A stretch of DNA of 12,811 nucleotides from Mycogone perniciosa (taxonomy: Eukaryota; Ascomycota; Sordariomycetes; Hypocreales; Hypocreaceae). Position 1 is the first letter of the stretch. Every line of letters begins with the position of its first letter. The position numbers and the translations under genes were made by a program. This document shows positions 7,182-12,811 of the stretch, one piece after another. The stretch lies in assembly GCA_025331125.1 (NCBI GenBank), contig JAOALB010000352.1, positions 1-12,811 of the forward strand. Direction: 5' to 3'. The notes beneath the pieces were generated by a model, which did not search any database, was not told the DNA's origin, and saw only the letters and a list, made by a program, of their open reading frames with translations.

Positions 7182-7462
7182 CAACGGGATATCCATCCGT
7201 TGGGCTAGATAATCTGTTGGAAATCCATCAACAGCTTCAACAGGAAATCCATCTGTTGGAATTCAATCCATCCACTGGATCGTGATCCGTCCACGGGATC
7301 ATTCTGTTGGAAATCCATCAACAGCTTCAATGGGAAATCCATCCATTGGAAACAAACATTCTGCTGGAAATCCATCAACAGCTTCAATGGGAAGTCCATC
7401 CATTGGAAACAAACATTCTGCTGGAAATCCATCAGCAGCTTCAACAGGAAATCCATCTGTTG
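7182..7462 (-). repeat. Array of nine covarying hairpins in the copia 3' untranslated region
   Basis: Nine units of the form 6-bp stem, nonamer GAAATCCAT, complementary 6-bp stem occur at 7182-7202, 7214-7234, 7238-7258, 7304-7324, 7328-7348, 7361-7381, 7385-7405, 7418-7438 and 7442-7462. Plus-strand stems are CAACGG/CCGTTG, CTGTTG/CAACAG, CAACAG/CTGTTG, CTGTTG/CAACAG, CAATGG/CCATTG, CTGCTG/CAACAG (one mismatch), CAATGG/CCATTG, CTGCTG/CAGCAG and CAACAG/CTGTTG. The nonamer changes only twice (GATATCCAT, GAAGTCCAT). Two exact-length 57-bp tandem units (7301-7357 and 7358-7414) and partial ones underlie the array. Because 57 is a multiple of three, both strands stay open in one frame; the resulting peptides look incidental. 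The array lies downstream of the pol stop, so it is probably an RNA or DNA structural element of the retrotransposon. Confidence 0.85.
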
Positions 7463-7487
7463 GCATCAGCTCTGCTAGCCGGCATCA

Positions 7488-10400
7488 TCATTTCAGACTG
7501 GTATTAAAGGCACGCCGGCCTCCTTGATATCCTAGTCTGACAGTCTGCTCAGGGAATCCATCTGACACAGTCTTCATACTTATCAATCGTTCCTTCTTCT
7601 CTTCAAGCTGGGCTTCCAATTCTATCCGTTCTCGAATATCCTCTAGTCTTAGCATCTTAATGAATTTCTGGTGTTTCTCTTTGGTCAACGTCTTCGTTAA
7701 CCCATCTGCGATCATCTCTGAACTCTTCACCCATTTGACAGAGACTCGTTGTTCCTGAACTTCTTGACGAAGCCAGTGCTGATGGATATCGACATGCCGA
7801 AGCTTTGTAGTCAGCTTCATTGCTTCTTCTGTCAACAACCGAATCGTCTGGTAGTTATCGCACTCGAGCTTGAGCGGGTCGTTCAATTCAACTTCTAGTG
7901 CCTTGAGAAGTCTCCCTGCGAAAATGGCTTCCTTTACTGCTTCAGAAATAGCAAGAAGCTCGGCTTCGGTGCTTGAGGTTGTGACAGTTGTTTGTTTTGA
8001 TGCTCTCCACGCGATTGGGCCACCGAACAACCTCATTACGTATCCTTGTGAGCTTTTCCGATCAATTGTATTGTCAGCGAACGAGGCATCGCTTGAGCAG
8101 AGGAATATATCGAAAAAGTCTGAGCCTCCAAGTCGGATTGCTAGCGTGCGTGTGCGATAGAGATATCCGATCAAATGGTCCACTGCCTTGTGGTGTGTAT
8201 CATCGGGGTTCAGAAGGAATCTTGATAGCCGTGACACTGCGAATGCAATGTCAGGCCTTGTTGAAATAGCGGCGAACAACACTGAGCCGACTTTCTGTTG
8301 ATATCGCTCAATCGATGCTTTCGTAGCTATTCCTGACGATGGCTTCAACTCTTCTTGGGTCATTGGCACGTCGGGAAGCTTCTGTTGACTATCGATTCCG
8401 AACCTGTGAGCGATCTTATCAATATATGCTTCTTGGGCTAGCCAGATCGTTCGTTGTCTTCGATTCCTGATGATGTGGATGCCCAGAAACCACTTGGGCT
8501 CGCCCATCAGACTCATCTGGTACTTGGCACAGAGGCCCTGGATGCCTGCCTTAGCGATTGCATCATCTTTTCGTCGATATGCCCAGATAATATCATCGAC
8601 GAAGAAGAAAACAAATACTCCTCCCTTCGTCATGATACATGGTTCTTGTGGAATGGTCTTGAAGCCTAGGTCCTTGAGTGTGTGTGTGAGATGCCTTTGC
8701 CACAGCAATGGCGATCTTCGTAATCCATATAGAGCTTTGCGTAGTCGTAGCACCTTGCCTTGCTTCTCGAAACCAGGCGGCATTCGCATATAGACAACCT
8801 CATCCAATTCGCAGTTAACGAACGCGTTCACGGCATCCATTTGCTCGAGTTCGAGGTCATATTCTGCTGCTATAGCCATCAGTGCTCTGAATGACATGCC
8901 GGCTAGGGTTGTAGCCCTTGTTGGCAAGTCTCCTGGTGCTTGTTGATTGCCGCACACAACCAGTCGTGCTTTGCATTTGACTAGAAAACCATGCTTATCT
9001 GTTTTGTATGTGAAAACCCACATACAGCCAAGAACTTGGCTTCCTTTAATCTTTCCTCTCGAGACCTCGATAAAGGATCCTAGTTGATTATGCTGAGCTA
9101 GATGATCTTTCTGAGCCTTGACGAAATCGTCTTTGAACGGGTGTTTGTCGAGATCTTTCATCGTTTTTGGAGCTTCAGGGAGCTCACGCTTGTGAATTTT
9201 CGAACGAAATTTTGTAGCCGCAACGAACGCCCCGTGGAACGCTGTTTCCACCTGGGTGGGCACAAAGTCTTGGAATCTGTCCCTGAATAGCCACGATTCT
9301 TCGATTCTTTCCTGATCTTCCTGATCAAATGATTCGAATCTCGTGTGTTGTGCTGTGAGGGCTGCAGGAATTGCATTTCTCACTTCTTCCACCCCCTCAG
9401 CACGAACAGGCAGGACAGCTGTAAACACTGCCTTCGGACTATCATCATAATCCGGTTCCGTGACAGGTGTTAACCTAGCTTCCTCGAGTGCCCTAGCCTC
9501 GTCATAGTCAATCAGGTCATCAACCTCATCGCCCGAGTCATCACGCATTTCATCACCATCATCGTCTGACGGTTCGTCCTGCATCTGTTGTGGGAAATAG
9601 CGACTTGTGTTGACGATAATTTCATCGAGAATCGGTTCATCGTCCTCTTCTTCACCGATTTCATCAGTTTCTTCGTATTCTTCCTCTCTGGTACTCTCAT
9701 TGTCCGAACTTTCATCGATGCGAGCATCGTTTTCGAGGATAACTTCGTTTTCTAGCCGTTCCTCGGGGATTTCAACCCGTGCAATCATTTGATCAACTGA
9801 CATCAAGAGTTCCGGTTGCATTCTCTTTCCATCAAAGAAAGTGGTCTCGTCGAACAGAACATCTCGTGTCGAAATCACCTTCCCGTTGTGAGGGATCCAG
9901 ATCTTGAAGATATTTGTCGAATCGTATCCAACGAGATACCCAATGTGAGCTTTTGGTTCTAGTTTCCTCAATCTCTGTTGTTTGAGCTGTGCTTTCGATG
10001 TCATCGCATAGGCTCGACAGCCATATGCTCTGAGATGCCCAATTTGTGGTTTCTTTCCGAACACACATTCAAACGGGCTTCGCCAATCATTTGACCGTCT
10101 CGGCGTTCGATTCTTCAGGTAGCATGCCGACTCAATGATGACCTTCCACAGATCATGTGGTAAGTGTGCTGCTATCCTCATTGCCCTTGCTTTCTCAACG
10201 GTAGCACCCCCTGATCTTTCAGCCCCGCCGTTCTGAGCTTGAGTATTAGGAGCTGACACTTCCTTTACGAGTTTTCTTCTCTGCATCCACTCTTTAATTT
10301 TTCCTTTAAAGAGCTCACCATCAGATCGAATGATTTGGACTTTGAATCCATACTGTTTGTCGACCCGATCGACGAAATCACGAAGAATTTGCCGATTTTC

Positions 10401-11288
10401 GAGACTCGTGCCGTGGCTCCGCATGAAATATGGAAAAACCATTCCTGAGAATGCATCGGTGATGAACATCACTCGGTTATATCCTTCGAAATCCTCTGTT
10501 AGGTCGGTCCAGTCAACCCATATTTCTTTGAACGGCTTGTCTCGTTTTCGATCAGGCTTCCTTCGAGATACTTGACGGCGTATCTTCCCTTGGCTGCAAT
10601 GAGGGCATTCCACTGTCTTCGGGCCACGAATTCGAGCTCCTAGGCATGTTATCCCTAGGTAATGAAGACTCATTGGACCCGGGTGCCCTAGCCGTAAGTG
10701 CCACAGTCCACCATCTCCTACAGCTGGTGGCTTTGGGTCTTTTGATGTGAGTCTCCTTTTCCTTCCTTTTCTAGTGGCTAGGAAGCTTGCTTCTAGTCGT
10801 GCTTCCTTCGTTGGGATATATTGAAGAACCCATTGGCGATGATGAGTCTCAATTCTGCACACTTCCCTGCCGCTTTTGTGGATTAATCTAGTTGGGTGTG
10901 TTGTTGTATCCCATCTGAATTCTTGCTGATGAAGCTCATAGTAGGAAACAAGATTCGTTGAAAGAGTAGGACAATACATAGCATTCTTGATCCTCAGGAT
11001 ATTCGTCGAGCCATCGTTCTTCGTTACCACAAGATCAACCCGACCATATCCCTCAATAGGGACTATCGAGTCTGCCGCGGTGAGATAATCTCCTTTTGGT
11101 GCCTTTCTGAATGATCTAAAGCGCCCTAGGTCGTTGAAGATGTGGTTGGTGGCGCCGGAATCAAGGATAGTTGACGAGTGCAATGGATACCGATCGACGT
11201 GATAGTTATCCTTGACTTCCACAGAGAACATCATCTTGGATAAGTCGATGGACCCTTTGAGCGAGCCAAGGACCCTGGACTTGGCTAG
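7488..11288 (-). CDS. pol: Copia pol polyprotein (protease, integrase, RT, RNase H)
   Basis: The polyprotein matures, copies and integrates the element. Numbered from the first Met (11234, 1248 residues) it shows an aspartic protease with DSGA (25-28), then a pre-integrase zinc site (His179, His184, Cys210, Cys213). The integrase core has Asp241, Asp305 and Glu339 (NGGAERSG). An acidic linker covers roughly 490-600. The copia-type reverse transcriptase has QMDAVNAF (Asp800) and FVDD (878-881), and the RNase H has Asp1049, Glu1090, Asp1126 and Asp1177. All catalytic residues are present and no stop or frameshift breaks it. The frame continues 18 codons upstream of that Met to the gag stop, in the same frame as gag. 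The Met is therefore unlikely to be a true start, and the protein is best read as the C-terminal part of a Gag-Pol readthrough product. The C-terminal ~45 residues after RNase H are charged and unassigned. Confidence 0.93.
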   Translation of the reverse strand, partial: LAKSRVLGSLKGSIDLSKMMFSVEVKDNYHVDRYPLHSSTILDSGATNHIFNDLGRFRSFRKAPKGDYLTAADSIVPIEGYGRVDLVVTKNDGSTNILRIKNAMYCPTLSTNLVSYYELHQQEFRWDTTTHPTRLIHKSGREVCRIETHHRQWVLQYIPTKEARLEASFLATRKGRKRRLTSKDPKPPAVGDGGLWHLRLGHPGPMSLHYLGITCLGARIRGPKTVECPHCSQGKIRRQVSRRKPDRKRDKPFKEIWVDWTDLTEDFEGYNRVMFITDAFSGMVFPYFMRSHGTSLENRQILRDFVDRVDKQYGFKVQIIRSDGELFKGKIKEWMQRRKLVKEVSAPNTQAQNGGAERSGGATVEKARAMRIAAHLPHDLWKVIIESACYLKNRTPRRSNDWRSPFECVFGKKPQIGHLRAYGCRAYAMTSKAQLKQQRLRKLEPKAHIGYLVGYDSTNIFKIWIPHNGKVISTRDVLFDETTFFDGKRMQPELLMSVDQMIARVEIPEERLENEVILENDARIDESSDNESTREEEYEETDEIGEEEDDEPILDEIIVNTSRYFPQQMQDEPSDDDGDEMRDDSGDEVDDLIDYDEARALEEARLTPVTEPDYDDSPKAVFTAVLPVRAEGVEEVRNAIPAALTAQHTRFESFDQEDQERIEESWLFRDRFQDFVPTQVETAFHGAFVAATKFRSKIHKRELPEAPKTMKDLDKHPFKDDFVKAQKDHLAQHNQLGSFIEVSRGKIKGSQVLGCMWVFTYKTDKHGFLVKCKARLVVCGNQQAPGDLPTRATTLAGMSFRALMAIAAEYDLELEQMDAVNAFVNCELDEVVYMRMPPGFEKQGKVLRLRKALYGLRRSPLLWQRHLTHTLKDLGFKTIPQEPCIMTKGGVFVFFFVDDIIWAYRRKDDAIAKAGIQGLCAKYQMSLMGEPKWFLGIHIIRNRRQRTIWLAQEAYIDKIAHRFGIDSQQKLPDVPMTQEELKPSSGIATKASIERYQQKVGSVLFAAISTRPDIAFAVSRLSRFLLNPDDTHHKAVDHLIGYLYRTRTLAIRLGGSDFFDIFLCSSDASFADNTIDRKSSQGYVMRLFGGPIAWRASKQTTVTTSSTEAELLAISEAVKEAIFAGRLLKALEVELNDPLKLECDNYQTIRLLTEEAMKLTTKLRHVDIHQHWLRQEVQEQRVSVKWVKSSEMIADGLTKTLTKEKHQKFIKMLRLEDIRERIELEAQLEEKKERLISMKTVSDGFPEQTVRLGYQGGRRAFNTSLK

Positions 11289-11291
11289 TCA
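11285..11291 (-). promoter_or_regulatory. Leaky stop UGA-CUAG at the gag/pol junction
   Basis: On the coding strand gag ends CAG TGA and is followed at once by CTAGCC. UGA followed by CUA (especially CUAG) is a known high-readthrough context, used at the alphavirus nsP3/nsP4 junction and in some fungal and animal genes. Gag and pol are in one frame with no other stop between them, so readthrough would give Gag-Pol at a low ratio without a frameshift. The context is seen directly; the readthrough is inferred. Confidence 0.7.
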
Positions 11292-12491
11292 CTGAGATGG
11301 TTTCTTCCTTGCTTCAGCCCTCAGAGAATTGATTCGTGCCTTCAATTCCGGGTTTTTCATGATAGCTTCGGCTATAGCTCGTTCTTGACCTTGGTGGATT
11401 GCTATGTTGGAAGGTCTGTTCTCGGGGATTGCTGCCCAGCACGATGCTAGCTCGTGGCCTCCCCATCCACATGCTTCGCATGTAAGTGCTAATCTCTTGT
11501 TGCTTCCTTGTTGTTCTTGTCGTCTTGGTCTCTTTGAACCAGTCCTTTCGTTATCTCGGTCCTTTAAGCTGTGGAATGCACTGCCTCGTCGAATCTGCCC
11601 TGCTGTTTGAGTTGGGAGAGCTGATCCTCCCCAGCTTCGTGGCTTGACAGCTACTCCTGCGATTGACCATTCTCCCCTAGCATCAGTGCAATCTATTGGT
11701 GTATTTTCATTGATGAGGTCTCTTGTTGCTAGGAGTTGGTTGATTTTATTGGCCTGATCCCTGGTTATGTTCTCTCTGACTTGTTGGATAGCTCTTAGCT
11801 GGTCTAGAGCAAGTCGAATAGAACGATTATAGCTTTCGGTTGTAGCCATGGACTTTCTGACTGCCTCTTTAGCGTTCTCCGAGAAGTTGGTGTTATGCTT
11901 GGCCATCTTTTGCGCAATATCGTTCAACCATCTTCCTTCCTTGACTTCGAGCATCTGTTGCCGGGATGCCTTCAGAAGGAAATTCTCCCATTTCCACACC
12001 CAGTCAAGGAAATCCTTTGAGTTCGAGCAGCTGAAGGCTTTCATGATGTCTTGGTATTCGGTCGAGAGAGTCTGTATAACTTTCGATTTCTCGGCTTTGA
12101 CTGCCCCGTGAAGACTATCAATCCAATTAATCAGGGGTTCTCGACGATCAAGATAGCGGGCCATTTTCTCATCAATGCTTCCGAAAACAATGTCCTTGGC
12201 TTTAACGAGGTCTGCCTTTTGTTGCTTGAAAACAGTATAATCTTCCTTCCAGTTATCATAAATGATTCGATATTGTTTTATCTGTTTTTCGGTAAGGTCA
12301 ATCTCGCTATTTGCTTCTTGGTTCACATCTTTGAAGGTCGGTCGCCGAGGTTCGTCCACAAGTCTTTCGGTTCGTTCAACTGGATTGACGGCTTTCCAGA
12401 TGTCTTCAGCGATCTTGCTGGAAACATAGTCTTGCCATTCGTCCCAGTTCTCAATACCAGTCAGAATGACTTCAGACTTTGATTGAGGCAT
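11289..12491 (-). CDS. gag: Copia gag (capsid/nucleocapsid) protein
   Basis: This 400-residue structural protein forms the virus-like particle and binds the element's RNA. The N-terminus (VILTGIENWDEWQDYV, residues 8-23) is typical of copia-type Gag (UBN2/DUF4219 group), followed by a helical, charged capsid region to about residue 260. A basic segment (RPRRQEQQGSNKR, 321-333) precedes one CCHC zinc knuckle, C-X2-C-X4-H-X4-C at Cys338, Cys341, His346 and Cys351 (CEACGWGGHELASC). The start at 12491 is the first ATG compatible with the conserved N-terminus; it lies about 157 nt inside the 5' LTR. The stop is the UGA discussed at 11289-11291. Confidence 0.9.
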   Translation of the reverse strand: MPQSKSEVILTGIENWDEWQDYVSSKIAEDIWKAVNPVERTERLVDEPRRPTFKDVNQEANSEIDLTEKQIKQYRIIYDNWKEDYTVFKQQKADLVKAKDIVFGSIDEKMARYLDRREPLINWIDSLHGAVKAEKSKVIQTLSTEYQDIMKAFSCSNSKDFLDWVWKWENFLLKASRQQMLEVKEGRWLNDIAQKMAKHNTNFSENAKEAVRKSMATTESYNRSIRLALDQLRAIQQVRENITRDQANKINQLLATRDLINENTPIDCTDARGEWSIAGVAVKPRSWGGSALPTQTAGQIRRGSAFHSLKDRDNERTGSKRPRRQEQQGSNKRLALTCEACGWGGHELASCWAAIPENRPSNIAIHQGQERAIAEAIMKNPELKARINSLRAEARKKPSQ

Positions 12492-12648
12492 CGTTATTGA
12501 TAAGGGTGTTCGAGAGTTGGATAGAGGTTTCGGTAGGTTCTGAATAACGAAGAATCTGACAGTGATTGCTTATGAGAAGATCATTCATATAGGGAAACAC
12601 TCATCTTTATAGTCGCGGTGGCTGTCAGCGCGGCTCCGGGCTCATAAC
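12492..12648 (-). other. Copia untranslated leader
   Basis: This non-coding leader lies between the 5' LTR and the gag ATG. It starts with the primer binding site and should carry packaging signals, which I cannot identify by eye. Several short upstream ATGs occur, including one inside the primer site, but none opens a substantial frame. Confidence 0.7.
12638..12648 (-). other. Primer binding site for initiator tRNA-Met anticodon arm
   Basis: The plus strand reads GGGCTCATAAC directly against the LTR. This is identical to the anticodon stem-loop of fungal initiator tRNA-Met (anticodon CAU). The element RNA therefore carries its complement, GTTATGAGCCC. Drosophila copia is primed by the 5' half of tRNA-iMet ending in the anticodon loop, and the same mechanism fits here. 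The preceding bases (AGCGCGG) also resemble the D-arm side of that tRNA, with imperfect alignment. Confidence 0.75.
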
Positions 12649-12811
12649 TGTTGGAAAACTCATTTGTGTAGTCAGCTTGATCACTCTTCAGAAGATTGGG
12701 GCCCAGAATTGTGCTCAATTTTCGTCTGTCTTCCTTCCATCATTCGATTCTCTTCCAGTCATTTTATCATAGAAACAGAACGCCGCGCGTTCTGTTTCAC
12801 CTCACGTCAGA
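12649..12811 (-). repeat. 5' LTR of the copia element, truncated by the window
   Basis: The first 163 bp on the plus strand match 6858-7020 except at 12686 (C against T at 6895). The 27-bp palindrome is at 12772-12798. About 64 bp of LTR, including its start in coding orientation, lie outside the window. Confidence 0.95.

Larger units (their letters stand above)
6858..12811 (-). mobile_element. Ty1/copia LTR retrotransposon, apparently intact, cut by the window end
   Basis: In minus-strand order the element has a 5' LTR (from the right edge to 12649), a primer binding site, gag (12491-11289), pol in the same frame (11288-7488), a ~400-nt 3' untranslated region, a polypurine tract (7093-7085) and a 3' LTR (7084-6858). 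Pol domain order protease-integrase-RT-RNase H places it in the copia superfamily (Pseudoviridae). No frameshift occurs in 5 kb, and the only internal stop is at the gag/pol junction. Over the visible 163 bp the LTRs differ at one position (12686 C, 6895 T), which implies a recent insertion. With a 227-bp right LTR the whole element would be about 6.0 kb. The left flanking pentamer is CTTTC (6853-6857); its partner should follow the right LTR outside the window. Confidence 0.95.

Noticed and set aside
7182..7462. CRISPR-like regular repeats
   Set aside because: Units are adjacent hairpins within a retrotransposon 3' UTR with no unique spacers, and the setting is eukaryotic.
7205..7527. Repetitive open frames on both strands (19-residue repeats)
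   Set aside because: The 57-bp tandem unit is a multiple of three, so open frames on both strands arise automatically. Conservation follows the hairpins, not a protein.
11232..11234. Met at 11234 as the pol start
   Set aside because: The frame continues upstream to the gag stop without interruption and copia pol is normally made as a Gag-Pol fusion, so internal initiation is the weaker explanation.
12051..12482. 143-residue plus-strand open frame
   Set aside because: Antisense shadow of gag, whose zinc knuckle and conserved N-terminus fix the coding strand.

Overview
The window looks like a transposon-dense stretch of a filamentous ascomycete (Pezizomycotina) chromosome. The evidence is a hAT transposase and a Ty1/copia element of fungal type, a TRI101-like fungal acyltransferase, short introns with fungal-style splice signals, and a scrap of a LINE endonuclease. 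Nothing suggests bacteria: there are no operons, Shine-Dalgarno sites or rRNA/tRNA genes.

Layout from left to right. Bases 1-70 are a fragment of a non-LTR retrotransposon endonuclease (minus strand). Bases ~277-3680 (possibly 71-3703) are a dead hAT transposon with imperfect terminal inverted repeats, subterminal palindromic repeats and a minus-strand transposase pseudogene. Its transposase carries three in-frame stops (1716-1718, 1059-1061, 768-770). Two solo LTRs of one copia family are nested in it, at 2657-2885 (5-bp duplication ATATC) and 3276-3503 (5-bp duplication GTAGT). Just beyond the hAT end lies the only confident host gene, an intact BAHD/TRI101-like acyltransferase (5067-3733, minus), with a probable intron in its 5' leader. 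Bases 5240-6280 hold no confident gene. A weak candidate for a small two-exon minus-strand gene sits at 6650-6281.

The right half (6858 to past the window end) is an apparently intact copia-superfamily retrotransposon on the minus strand. In its own order it has a 5' LTR (cut by the window end), a primer site matching the anticodon arm of initiator tRNA-Met, gag, a UGA stop in the leaky context UGA-CUAG, an in-frame pol (protease, integrase, RT, RNase H), a long 3' untranslated region, a polypurine tract and the 3' LTR. The visible 163 bp of the two LTRs differ at one base, so the insertion is probably young.

The two observations most worth following are both in the copia element. One is the gag-UGA-CUAG-pol arrangement, which predicts Gag-Pol production by stop-codon readthrough. 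The other is a set of nine short hairpins in the 3' untranslated region, whose stem sequences change on both sides together while the loop stays nearly constant. All functional statements rest on reading motifs by eye; no database search or folding program was run.
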